A stretch of 64,000 nt of DNA from Pseudonocardia sulfidoxydans NBRC 16205. GTDB taxonomy: Bacteria > Actinomycetota > Actinomycetes > Mycobacteriales > Pseudonocardiaceae. A program made the translations under genes and the position numbers. The notes beneath the pieces are model-generated. The model had not been told where the DNA came from, made no database searches, and worked only from the letters and a program-made list of their open reading frames with translations. The stretch spans positions 62,001 through 126,000 of the forward strand of contig NZ_BJVJ01000007.1 of the NCBI RefSeq assembly GCF_007989085.1, written 5' to 3'. Shown here in pieces: positions 1-7,954 of this stretch; positions within the stretch are counted from its first letter, which is position 1, and every line of letters begins with the position of its first letter.

Positions 1-163
1 GGTCCGTGACACCGGGGCCACCGAGATCATGGTGCAGGACATGCTGACCGACCCGGCGCTGCGACGCCGGTCCCGCGAGCTGGTCGCCCAGGCGTTGGCC
101 CCCATCGGGGCCGGCGCCGTGGGGACTCACCAGCCGCCGATCCACCCGTCGAAGATCCCGTAG
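1..163 (+). CDS. 3' end of a truncated gene, possibly an LLM-type oxidoreductase
   Basis: An open frame enters from the left edge (frame starting at base 2) and stops at TAG 161-163, giving about 53 residues. The stretch around 'GATEIMVQDM' followed by a helical 'RRRSRELVAQ' segment resembles the C-terminal end of luciferase-like F420 or flavin oxidoreductases, which often end with a comparable helix. The last 37 bases overlap the 3' end of the convergent dehydratase gene. Only the tail is visible, so the family assignment is a weak inference and the frame may not be a gene. Confidence 0.35.
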   Translation, partial: VRDTGATEIMVQDMLTDPALRRRSRELVAQALAPIGAGAVGTHQPPIHPSKIP

Positions 164-1869
164 GGCTCGGCGGCCGGGTCGTCGGACCGGCCTCGCAGGA
201 AGTCGAAGTCGCAGCCGGTGTCCGCCTGGGTGACCCGCTCGGCGTACAGGGCTCCGTAGCCCCGCCGGTACGCCGAGCGGGTCCGGGGGGCCACCCGGCC
301 CCGCTCGGCGAGGGTCGCGTCGTCCACCTCGAGCTCGAGCACGCCGGCGCGGGCGTCGAGCCGGATCAGGTCGCCGTCCTCGACGAGCGCGAGCGGACCC
401 CCGACGGCGGCCTCCGGGCTGACGTGGAGCACCGTCGTGCCGTACGCGGTGCCGCTCATCCGCGCGTCGGAGATGCGCACCATGTCCGTGACGCCCTCCC
501 GGAGCAGCTTCTGCGGGATCGGGAGGGCCCCCCACTCGGGCATGCCCGGTCCGCCGACGGGCCCGGCGTTGCGCAGCACCAGCACCGAGTCCGCGGTCAC
601 CGGGAGATCGGGGTCGTCGATCCGCTTGCGCAGGTCGTCCATGTCCTCGAACACCACCGCAGGACCGGTGTGCCGCAACAGGTTCTCGCTGGCGGCACTG
701 CACTTGACCACGGCTCCGCCGGGCGCGAGGTTGCCGCGCACGACGGCGAGCCCGCCCGGCCCCTGGACGGGGTCGGCGAGCGGACGGACCACGTCACCGT
801 CGACGGGTGGGGCGTCGGCGAGGTTCTCCCCCACGGTCCGGCCGTTCACCGTCAACGCGTCGCGCCGCAGCAGCGGCGCCAGCTCCTTGAGCACCACGGG
901 CAGCCCGCCGATCTCGAACAGCTGCTCGACGAGGTGCTCCCCCGCCGGGCGGACGTTCGCGATCAACGGTACGTGCGCCGCGATCTCGTGGAAGTCCTGC
1001 AGCCCCACGGCGACCTCGGCCCGCCCCGCGAGGGCCAGCAGGTGCAGGACCACGTTCGTCGAGCCGCCGAGGGCGACCAGCACGGTGATCGCGTTGTGGA
1101 AGGCGTCGGCCGTCAGGATCTGCGACGGCCGCACCCCGTCCTGCGCGAGCCTCACCGCCGCCCGGCCGCAGTCCTCGGCGACCTGGCTGCGGCGGGCGTC
1201 CGTCGCGGGGATCGCGCTCGCCCCGGGCAGCGTCATGCCCAGGGCCTCGACCACGGCCGCGACGGTGGAGGCCGTGCCCATCTCCGGGCAGTGCCCCGCC
1301 GACGGCCCGGCCGAGGCCTCGAGGGCCTCGTACTCGGACACGGACATGCGGCCCGCCCGCACGTCGTCGACGTAGCCCCACAGGTCCGTGCCGACGCCGA
1401 TCTGTCTGCCACGGAAGGTCGCGGGGTTCGCCGGCCCACCGGGGACGACGATCGTGGGGACGTCGGCGCTCGCGGCCCCCATCAGCTGCGCCGGCATCGT
1501 CTTGTCGCAGCCGCCGAGCATCACCACGGCGTCGAACGGGTAGGCGCGCAGCGACTCCTCGACGTCCATGGACATCAGGTTGCGGAACAGCATGGTCGTG
1601 GGCTTCATCAGCTGCTCGCCCAGCGAGATCGTGGGGAACTCCAGCGGGACACCACCGGCCTGCAGGATGCCGCGGCGCACGCTGTCGGCGAGCGCCCTCA
1701 GGTGCAGGTTGCAGCTGATCAGCTCCGACCACGAGTTGCAGATCCCGACGACGGGGCGGCCCTCGAAGCTCGCGCGGGCGAAGCCGGATGCGCGCATCGC
1801 CGTGCGGTGCACGAACCCGGGAACGTGCTCGCCGGAGAACCACCGTTCGCTGCGCAGCGGCGCGTTCAC
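127..1869 (-). CDS. IlvD/Edd-family dehydratase (sugar-acid or dihydroxy-acid dehydratase-like)
   Basis: This is a 580-residue protein of the Fe-S dehydratase family, which turns 2,3-dihydroxy acids into 2-keto acids in the cytoplasm. The cluster cysteines are visible: 'VGICNSWSEL' near residue 44, 'GGCDKTMPAQL' near 121 and 'SAGHCPEMGTAST' near 194. 'KPTTMLFRN' and 'GGCDKT' look more like the L-arabinonate/xylonate branch than biosynthetic IlvD, and there are no branched-chain amino acid genes nearby. The GTG start is chosen because it overlaps the stop of the upstream U32-like gene (GTGA). It is the last gene of the minus-strand operon that begins at 11902. The role is inferred: dehydration of a hydroxy-acid intermediate of the island's pathway. 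Confidence 0.85.
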   Translation of the reverse strand: MNAPLRSERWFSGEHVPGFVHRTAMRASGFARASFEGRPVVGICNSWSELISCNLHLRALADSVRRGILQAGGVPLEFPTISLGEQLMKPTTMLFRNLMSMDVEESLRAYPFDAVVMLGGCDKTMPAQLMGAASADVPTIVVPGGPANPATFRGRQIGVGTDLWGYVDDVRAGRMSVSEYEALEASAGPSAGHCPEMGTASTVAAVVEALGMTLPGASAIPATDARRSQVAEDCGRAAVRLAQDGVRPSQILTADAFHNAITVLVALGGSTNVVLHLLALAGRAEVAVGLQDFHEIAAHVPLIANVRPAGEHLVEQLFEIGGLPVVLKELAPLLRRDALTVNGRTVGENLADAPPVDGDVVRPLADPVQGPGGLAVVRGNLAPGGAVVKCSAASENLLRHTGPAVVFEDMDDLRKRIDDPDLPVTADSVLVLRNAGPVGGPGMPEWGALPIPQKLLREGVTDMVRISDARMSGTAYGTTVLHVSPEAAVGGPLALVEDGDLIRLDARAGVLELEVDDATLAERGRVAPRTRSAYRRGYGALYAERVTQADTGCDFDFLRGRSDDPAAEPYGIFDGWIGGW

Positions 1870-2789
1870 CTCGCCGACGGCGCCGGCGAGAGCCGGACGT
1901 CCGGGTCCACGGTGGACGCGAGCTCCCGCAGGATCGCCGCGTGCCGCACCTTGTGCCGGATGAGCCGGTCGTGGAACTCGGCGTCGGTCCAGCCGTTGTA
2001 CATGACCTCCTCGGACTCCCCCGGTTCGATCTTGAAGTAGACCGGGGCCGCGACCCGGGCGATGTCGGCCGCCTCCCACAGCCGCGTCATCCCCCCGAAC
2101 GAGTCGAAGGTGATGGCCCAGACGTCGAGCGGGACGGACACGGCGGACCGGATGGCGCTGAGCATCGGCCTGCTCAGGTCGCCGACCGGGTTGACGCTGT
2201 CCGCACCGAGGTTCTCCAGCAGCCGCACCGACGCCGGGTTGGCATGGCCCGCGTAGACGGAGACCTTGAAGAACGCGTCCTCGGGGATGTCCCCGCGCGT
2301 GCGGGCGGTGTTGAGCACGTCGAGGACGCCCTCGTCGATCACGAGGAGACCGCGCAGGCCCGCGTCGAAGATGCGCAGCACGTCGTGCAGCAGGTAGCGG
2401 ATGTTGTCGACCCCGCGGATCCGTTTGCCCGCGCTGATGCCCTCCCGGCTGGTCAGCTGGCGGCCGGAGTCCCAGCCGGCACGCGGCCCGGGGCAGGCCA
2501 CGACCTCGATCCCGTTCTCCGCCGCGAGCTGCCCGAACGCCCGCAGCTCCCCCTTGTCGAGCAGCGTCGCGCCGCCGCCGAAGGAGATGATCCGGTGGAC
2601 GAACACGTCGTGGCGTTTCGCCTCGACCAGCAGCGCCTCCAGGTTGGACAGGCGTTCGACGCCGGACACCTCGAGGCGGAACCGGCCGCCGTCGGCGAAG
2701 GTCCGGCTCGACGTCGGAAGGTCGTAGTTGTCCCCGGTCGGCAGCCCCTGGGCGGCCAGGATGGACTCGGGGGTCGCAGTCGTGCTCAT
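1866..2789 (-). CDS. TIM-barrel protein, U32-peptidase-like
   Basis: This 307-residue protein has no signal peptide or membrane segment. Alternating hydrophobic strands with phrases such as 'GLRGLLVIDEGVLDVL' and 'GADSVNPVGDLSRPML' suggest a TIM barrel like that of U32-family proteins, although the peptidase signature is not evident. The ATG overlaps the HyuB stop (ATGA) and the gene's own stop overlaps the dehydratase start, so the three are translationally coupled. U32-like proteins beside hydantoinase/carboxylase-type genes are familiar in actinomycete catabolic clusters, but I know no biochemical role. Sequence alone does not tell whether it is an enzyme or an accessory protein. Confidence 0.6.
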   Translation of the reverse strand: MSTTATPESILAAQGLPTGDNYDLPTSSRTFADGGRFRLEVSGVERLSNLEALLVEAKRHDVFVHRIISFGGGATLLDKGELRAFGQLAAENGIEVVACPGPRAGWDSGRQLTSREGISAGKRIRGVDNIRYLLHDVLRIFDAGLRGLLVIDEGVLDVLNTARTRGDIPEDAFFKVSVYAGHANPASVRLLENLGADSVNPVGDLSRPMLSAIRSAVSVPLDVWAITFDSFGGMTRLWEAADIARVAAPVYFKIEPGESEEVMYNGWTDAEFHDRLIRHKVRHAAILRELASTVDPDVRLSPAPSAR

Positions 2790-4549
2790 CTGTCTCCTCG
2801 CTGGACGTCATCGCGGAGCCTGTCGGTCTCCGCCTCGTCGATGCGGCCGGCCACGACGGCCACCGCGTAGACCTCCCGCGCCCTGGCGGGCGTGATCCAC
2901 CCCTCGGCGACGTCGTGGGCGACCGTCGCGGGGTCGCGCCGGTGCGGGGCGCCGTAGCCACCGCCTCCGCAGCTCTCCGAGACGACGGTCTCGCCCGGCA
3001 GCAGCTGCACGAGCCCGCTCGGCGGCAGGTCGACGAGCGACCCGTCGACGCGCCGGAGCTGTTGCCGCGCCGGGGCTCCGGCTGTCCCACCGCCGGCGCC
3101 GCGGGCCGGGTGGACCGCGCCGTCGCTGCCGTAGCTCAGGGTGAGCGGCGCGGTCGTGGGGCCGTACTCCACGAGGGCGCCGGGTGCCCCGCGGAACTCG
3201 CCGGCGCCCTCGGTGTCGGGGAGGATCCGTTGCTGGGTGACCCGGATCGGGTGGTGGATCTCGTCGATCTCCACGCTGTCGCGCAACATCATCCCGGCGT
3301 TTCCGGCGTGGCCGAAGGTCAGCCAGCCGTCGGTCCACGGGGTTCCCGGACCGCCGGTCACTCCCGGGAACAGGATCTGGTTGACGAACGGCACGCCGGT
3401 CCGCGGGTCGGCCCCCGAGATCACGGCCCAGGCCGGTGGCTGCACCAGCCCGGCCTCGGCCATGCCGACGCCGGGGCCCAGCTCCGCGATCGCGCGCTGC
3501 ACCAGGTTGGTCACCCGGTCCGCGACGTTCGTGGTCGCCACCGAGCAGCTCGCCGGGTGGCGCGGGATGCCGACGACACAGTTCTCCCGCAGCAGCACCT
3601 CGACACGGCGCAGGCTGCCCGCGTTCGCCGGCACCGACGCGGGCAGCGAGTTGAAGACGCCGACGAGCGCGGAGCTCGCGGACGTGCTCTCGGTCAGGTT
3701 CAGCCCGCAGGGCTGGCAGTCCGGGTTGTCCCGCAGGTCCACGACGACGCGGCCGCCGACCGGGTCGACGTCGACGGTGACCGAGACCGGCACCCCACCG
3801 GGCACGCCCGGGAAGGGGTCGTGGGCGCCGTCGAGCGTGACGCGCCCGGCCGGCAGCTCCGCGATGGCCTCGGCCACCCGCTGCTCGGAGAAGTCGAACC
3901 ACTCACCCGCGTACTGCTCCAGCGCGTCCCAGCCGACGTCGGCGGCGAGCCTCTCGACCTCCCGCTCGCCGATCCGCGCCGCCCCGACCATCGCGAGGTA
4001 GTCGCCCCACCACTGGTCCGGGACCCGGATCCGCATGCGGCACATGCGGATCACGTCGTCGACGTCGGTGAAGTCGCGCTGGACGCGCACGGCGGGGAAG
4101 ATCAGCGCACCCTCCTCGTAGACGTCGGCGGCCGACGTCGAGTACGTCGTCGGCGTCCCGTTGCCGCAGTCCGCCTGGTGTGCCTTCACCAGCACGGTGA
4201 AGCGGTGCGTCCCGTCGGGGTCCACGACGGGCACGAGGATGCAGTGGTCGGCCGCGTGCGAGTTGCCGTGGTAGGGCGAGTTGTGCAGGTAGGCGTCGCC
4301 GCGGCGCAGGTCGGGGTGCATGCGCGCGGTGTAGGCGGCCATGATGTCGGGCCCCCGCATGACGTGCACGGGCAGCGACTCGGCCGTCGCCACCAGCTCC
4401 GCGTCCCCGGTGAGGACGCAGCAGGAGAAGTCCCTCGCGGTGTTGATCACCCCGGACCGCGCGGTGCGCGCGAGCGTGTTCGCCATCGCGCGGACCACCT
4501 GCTCCATCCGGCTGGAGAGGACCGCCAGCTGCAGACCGTCGAGTGTCAC
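2786..4549 (-). CDS. hyuB: Hydantoinase B/oxoprolinase-type subunit
   Basis: This 587-residue protein matches the HyuB family, the partner subunit of ATP-dependent hydantoinases, 5-oxoprolinases and acetone/acetophenone carboxylases. Family signs are the N-terminal helix 'LAVLSSRMEQVVRAMANT', the 'RGDAYLHNSPYHGNSHAADH' segment near residue 90, 'GGPGTPWTDG' and the glycine-rich C-terminal 'SESCGGGGYGAP'. The GTG start overlaps the hyuA stop (GTGA) and gives a normal family length. A longer upstream reading in the same frame runs antisense to nothing useful and only overlaps hyuA. It should form a complex with the adjacent HyuA. The substrate may be a cyclic amide or a ketone to be carboxylated; the ketone-oxidising neighbours favour the latter only weakly. 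Confidence 0.88.
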   Translation of the reverse strand: MTLDGLQLAVLSSRMEQVVRAMANTLARTARSGVINTARDFSCCVLTGDAELVATAESLPVHVMRGPDIMAAYTARMHPDLRRGDAYLHNSPYHGNSHAADHCILVPVVDPDGTHRFTVLVKAHQADCGNGTPTTYSTSAADVYEEGALIFPAVRVQRDFTDVDDVIRMCRMRIRVPDQWWGDYLAMVGAARIGEREVERLAADVGWDALEQYAGEWFDFSEQRVAEAIAELPAGRVTLDGAHDPFPGVPGGVPVSVTVDVDPVGGRVVVDLRDNPDCQPCGLNLTESTSASSALVGVFNSLPASVPANAGSLRRVEVLLRENCVVGIPRHPASCSVATTNVADRVTNLVQRAIAELGPGVGMAEAGLVQPPAWAVISGADPRTGVPFVNQILFPGVTGGPGTPWTDGWLTFGHAGNAGMMLRDSVEIDEIHHPIRVTQQRILPDTEGAGEFRGAPGALVEYGPTTAPLTLSYGSDGAVHPARGAGGGTAGAPARQQLRRVDGSLVDLPPSGLVQLLPGETVVSESCGGGGYGAPHRRDPATVAHDVAEGWITPARAREVYAVAVVAGRIDEAETDRLRDDVQRGDR

Positions 4550-6642
4550 CGGTGGTCTCCGTTCCGTCGCAGGACGAGCGCTCCGGTCGAGGCCCGCGTG
4601 GCCGTCGCGGCCGGGTCGACGACGACGACCGTGACCGGCGTCTCGACGATCGCCGGACCCTCGACGACCTCGCCCGGTGCGATGTCGTCCTGGGCCCGCA
4701 CCGTGGCGTCGACGAGTCCGTGTCCGGTGAAGTAGACGCGCCGGGTGCGGTGGGTCCGCGGGCGCGCGGGACCGCCCTCGACCTGGCCGAGCGGCGTGGT
4801 CCGCGTCCGGCAGGAGGCCCGGACCCGCCAGCCGACGACCTCGACGTCGGAGGCGGGGTCGCTGATCGCGAACAGCTTCTCGTGCATCTTGTGGAACGCG
4901 TCCGCGAGCGCGTCGACGTCGGCGTCCGAGGCGATGCGCAGGGTGGTCAGCGGTACCTCCACCTCCCAGACCTGGTGCGGGTAGCGGGCGTCGGCGAACA
5001 GCCGCACGTCCGCGAGCTCCGTCGCGACCCCGGTCGAGGCGACGAACCGGCGGGCGCGCTCGACGAGCCCGTCGGTCACCGCCGAGACCCGCGCGAAGTC
5101 GAAGTCCTGGGTCGTCGCCGGGCAGGCGGCGGCGAAGTCCGACGACAGGTCGGAGATCGCGGCGCCCGCGGCGCTCAGCACGCTGCCGGTGTCCGGGATG
5201 ACGGCCGCGGAGCAGCGCAACCGGGACGCGATGTCGGTCGCGTTGAAGCCGCCCGCGCCGCCACCGGCGACGAGCACGGCCTCGGCCGGGTCGATGCCCT
5301 GGGCCACCGTGGTGTCCTCGATCGCGCGAACCATGTGCTCGGTGGCGAGCGCCATGATCGCCGCGGCGGCCTGCAGCGTCGTGAAGCCCAGGGGTGTCGC
5401 GATCTTCTCCTCGATCGCGCGTTCGGCCCCGGCGACGTCGAGCGTGACCCTGCCGCCGAGGAAGTACTCCGGATCGAGGTAGCCGAGTACCACCGCGGCG
5501 TCGGTCACGGTCGGCTCGGTGCCGCCCTGGCCGTAGCAGACGGGCCCGGGGCGGGCGCCCGCGCTGCGCGGGCCCACGGTGAGCAGCCCCCCGGCGCCGA
5601 CGGCGGCGATGCTCCCGCCGCCCGCGCCGACGCTCTTGATGTCGATGGCCGGCAGGCCGGTCATGTGGCTGAGGTGGGGTGCGCCGAGCCACGCCTCCCG
5701 GGTCGAGGACACGTCGCCGTCGCGGACCACGCCGACGTCGTAGCTGGTCCCGCCGGTGTCCGCGACGAGGACGGTCTGGTGGCCGGTCGTCCGGTCGACG
5801 ACGTCGCGTCCGGCGATCGGTGCCATCGCAGGTCCGGACCCGATCACGTGGACCGGTGCCGCGGCGACCGCGGCCGAGTCCATGACCCCGCCGCCGGAGG
5901 TGACGATGAGCAGCCGCCCGGCCAGCCCCTCCTCGGAGAGCCGGCGCGTCATCGCGTCCAGGTACTGCGTCATCAGCGGTTTGAGCGACGCGTCGAGAAC
6001 GGTGGAGCAGGCCCGCCGGTACTCGCGCACGATCGGGTTGAGCCGGTGCGAGAGCGTGTAGGGGATGCCGGGTGCGTGCTGTTCGATCAGCTCGCCGATC
6101 CGCAGCTCGTGGACCGGGTTCGCGATCGACCACAGCAGACAGACCGCGATCGCCTCTCCCCCCGCGGCGACGACCTCCTGCAGCTGCGTCACCAGGGCTG
6201 CCTCGTCGAGGGGGGTGACGACCGCGCCGTCGGCGCCGACGCGCTCGACGACCTCCCAGGTCAGGGCGCGCGGCACCAACGGGTCGGGATAGCGGCGGGT
6301 GAAGTCGAAGGGGTCGACGCGACCGCCCTCGCGGAACAGCAGGACGTCCGGGTGGCCCCGGGTGGTCAGGAAGGCCGTGCGGGCGGTCGTGCCGGTGAGG
6401 ATCGCGTTGAGCGCGCGGGTGGTGCCGTGCACGAACGTCTCCGTGCCCGCGAGCAGCTCACGCCGGTCCACCCCGATCTCGGCGGCGGCGAGGTCGACGG
6501 TGTCGAGGATGCCGCGGATCGGGTCGTCGAGCACGGTGGGGCTCTTGACGATGTGGACGCGGCCGGTGGTCCGGTCCTCGAGGACGAGGTCGGTGAACGT
6601 CCCGCCCATGTCGGTGGCGATGGTGTACCGGTGCCGGGCCAT
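4546..6642 (-). CDS. hyuA: Hydantoinase A/oxoprolinase-type ATP-binding subunit
   Basis: This 698-residue protein begins with the ASKHA phosphate-binding motif 'DMGGTFTDLVLED' (residues 11-23), followed by 'FVHGTTRALNAIL' and 'AFLTTRGHPDVL', all typical of HyuA and acetone carboxylase beta subunits. Mid-protein 'LVADTGGTSYDVGVV' and 'SVGAGGGSIA' are the second nucleotide-binding elements. The family uses ATP to open a hydantoin or oxoproline ring or to activate a ketone by phosphorylation. Its ATG overlaps the stop of the upstream 114-residue protein by one base, and its stop overlaps hyuB. It is cytoplasmic and transcribed with the monooxygenase operon that starts at 11902. Confidence 0.9.
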   Translation of the reverse strand: MARHRYTIATDMGGTFTDLVLEDRTTGRVHIVKSPTVLDDPIRGILDTVDLAAAEIGVDRRELLAGTETFVHGTTRALNAILTGTTARTAFLTTRGHPDVLLFREGGRVDPFDFTRRYPDPLVPRALTWEVVERVGADGAVVTPLDEAALVTQLQEVVAAGGEAIAVCLLWSIANPVHELRIGELIEQHAPGIPYTLSHRLNPIVREYRRACSTVLDASLKPLMTQYLDAMTRRLSEEGLAGRLLIVTSGGGVMDSAAVAAAPVHVIGSGPAMAPIAGRDVVDRTTGHQTVLVADTGGTSYDVGVVRDGDVSSTREAWLGAPHLSHMTGLPAIDIKSVGAGGGSIAAVGAGGLLTVGPRSAGARPGPVCYGQGGTEPTVTDAAVVLGYLDPEYFLGGRVTLDVAGAERAIEEKIATPLGFTTLQAAAAIMALATEHMVRAIEDTTVAQGIDPAEAVLVAGGGAGGFNATDIASRLRCSAAVIPDTGSVLSAAGAAISDLSSDFAAACPATTQDFDFARVSAVTDGLVERARRFVASTGVATELADVRLFADARYPHQVWEVEVPLTTLRIASDADVDALADAFHKMHEKLFAISDPASDVEVVGWRVRASCRTRTTPLGQVEGGPARPRTHRTRRVYFTGHGLVDATVRAQDDIAPGEVVEGPAIVETPVTVVVVDPAATATRASTGALVLRRNGDHR

Positions 6643-6986
6643 CAGTGGTCGTCCTCCTGAACGGGGGCGGGGATCTTGGCGAAGTCGAAGCTGATCGTGC
6701 GGTCCGGCTCGAGCCGGCCGTCGACGACGACGCCGAGGACGAGCGCCGCCCGGACACCCGAGTAGGAGGGCTCGCGTTCGTAGGCCACGCAGACCTGCGT
6801 GCCGTCCGGCGGGAGCCGGCGGGTGTCGGCCGCCGCGAGCACGAGACCGGTCCCGGCGCCCCGGCTGCTGACGAGACCGGCGACCGGGTCGCCGTTCTCG
6901 TCGAGGTGGGCGAGGACGCCGCCGTCCTCGTCGCGGACGAAGGCCACCACCTCGGCCGGGGTCATCGCGACGTCATGCCTGGGCAT
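6642..6986 (-). CDS. Small protein upstream of HyuA, possible accessory or third subunit
   Basis: This is a 114-residue acidic protein with no clear family match. The predicted strands 'GVLAHLDENGDPVAG', 'TGLVLAAADTRRLP', 'QVCVAYERE' and 'VRAALVLGVVV' follow the pattern of a small FMN-binding split-barrel (PPOX-like) fold, but the resemblance is weak. The ATG at 6986 overlaps the end of the PPOX gene by 14 bases; a second ATG at 6965 (residue 8) is a possible start. The stop and the hyuA start share one base, so the two are probably made in equal amounts. Acetone carboxylases need a small third subunit, which makes this a candidate partner by position only. Confidence 0.6.
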   Translation of the reverse strand: MPRHDVAMTPAEVVAFVRDEDGGVLAHLDENGDPVAGLVSSRGAGTGLVLAAADTRRLPPDGTQVCVAYEREPSYSGVRAALVLGVVVDGRLEPDRTISFDFAKIPAPVQEDDH

Positions 6987-7401
6987 CGGGAGCCTCCAGC
7001 AGCGTCACGTCGGTGAGCGGGACCCGGAACCAGCGTCGCCGCCCGTCGAGGGACCAGCGGGGGTCGCCGGGGACGGGTGCGGTCACCCCGGGGAGCAGGT
7101 AGGTGGGCTCGACCCGGGCCGGTGGCGGCTCGGCGTCCTCCGGGAGCAGCTCGGCGCGACCGCGGACCAGCACGCCGGGTGGGCGCGGAGCACCGTCCCC
7201 GGACTCCACCACCACGACGGCGACCGCCGGGTGCCGGATCATGTTGCGCGCCTTCGCGGACTTCAGGTACGTGTTCATCCAGAGCCCGTCCTCGCGGTGG
7301 AACACCGAGATCGGGTGGACGACGGCCTGCCCGGCCGCGGTCCGCGTGGCGACGAAGCCGCGGGTGCCGGCCTCCAGGATCGCGTGCGCACGATCGGTCA
7401 T
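6973..7401 (-). CDS. Pyridoxamine 5'-phosphate oxidase-like FMN/F420-binding protein
   Basis: This 142-residue protein has the split-barrel layout of the PPOX family: 'GFVATRTAAGQAVVHPISV' (strands 1-2), 'GLWMNTYLKSAKARNMIRHP' (the cofactor-phosphate loop) and 'VAVVVVESG'. Actinobacterial members bind FMN or F420 and reduce or oxidise small substrates. It lies in the monooxygenase operon, 10 bases after the flavodoxin-fold gene, so a role in flavin handling or in one redox step of the pathway is plausible. The exact reaction cannot be deduced. Confidence 0.75.
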   Translation of the reverse strand: MTDRAHAILEAGTRGFVATRTAAGQAVVHPISVFHREDGLWMNTYLKSAKARNMIRHPAVAVVVVESGDGAPRPPGVLVRGRAELLPEDAEPPPARVEPTYLLPGVTAPVPGDPRWSLDGRRRWFRVPLTDVTLLEAPDAQA

Positions 7402-7411
7402 CGGGGTCCTC

Positions 7412-7954
7412 TCAGCCGGCGGCGGGCACCGGCTCCCGGCGTGCGAGCCCGACCAGGCTCGGCACCAGGGGACGCCAGTGCGTGCAGTATGCGGTGATCG
7501 CGGCGAGGCCGGCGGCCCCGTCGGCGGTCAGGTGCAGGGTGGGCGCCAGGCAGCACGCGCCGCGGCGGCGCAGCTCGGCCTCCAGCCACGCCGGGGCGCG
7601 CTGCGCCGAGTTCGGCCAGCCGCCGGTCACGACACCGAAGACCACGCGTCCGGTGAGCGGCCCGGCTGCGTCGAGCAGCCGGCCGGCGCTACGCCGCCAC
7701 CCCGGGAACGCGGCGGGGATCGCGACCACCAGCACGTCGGACGCGGCGACCGCGCACCGGAGCGCGTGTGGGTCGGCGCCACCCTGCGCGACCAGGACCC
7801 GCCGGTCAGCGGACGGGAGAGCGGAGGTCAGCGCGACCCCGACGGCGGCCCCCGCCGTGCCGGTGCCCGCCCCGGCCGGGACGTCCTCCGGGTCCGGGAC
7901 GAGCACCGACACCACCGGGGAGCGCGCCCCGTCGATACCTCGAGGGTCATCCAT
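7412..7954 (-). CDS. NADPH-dependent FMN reductase-like flavodoxin-fold protein
   Basis: This 180-residue protein has a Rossmann/flavodoxin-type arrangement: 'VVSVLVPDPEDV' at the N terminus, 'ASDVLVVAIPAAFPGW' near residue 90 and 'GRVVFGVVTGGWPNS' near residue 115. These match the beta-alpha-beta units of NAD(P)H:FMN reductases such as MsuE/SsuE. The first phosphate loop is degenerate, so cofactor binding is uncertain. Such reductases supply FMNH2 to two-component LLM monooxygenases, several of which occur in this island. The ATG lies inside the last eight bases of the CoA transferase gene. Confidence 0.6.
   Translation of the reverse strand: MDDPRGIDGARSPVVSVLVPDPEDVPAGAGTGTAGAAVGVALTSALPSADRRVLVAQGGADPHALRCAVAASDVLVVAIPAAFPGWRRSAGRLLDAAGPLTGRVVFGVVTGGWPNSAQRAPAWLEAELRRRGACCLAPTLHLTADGAAGLAAITAYCTHWRPLVPSLVGLARREPVPAAG

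Noticed and set aside
4543-6660. A 705-codon plus-strand open frame opposite HyuA
   Set aside because: High-GC antisense frame; its composition is Arg/Gly/Asp-rich with no domain, and HyuA on the other strand is clearly real.
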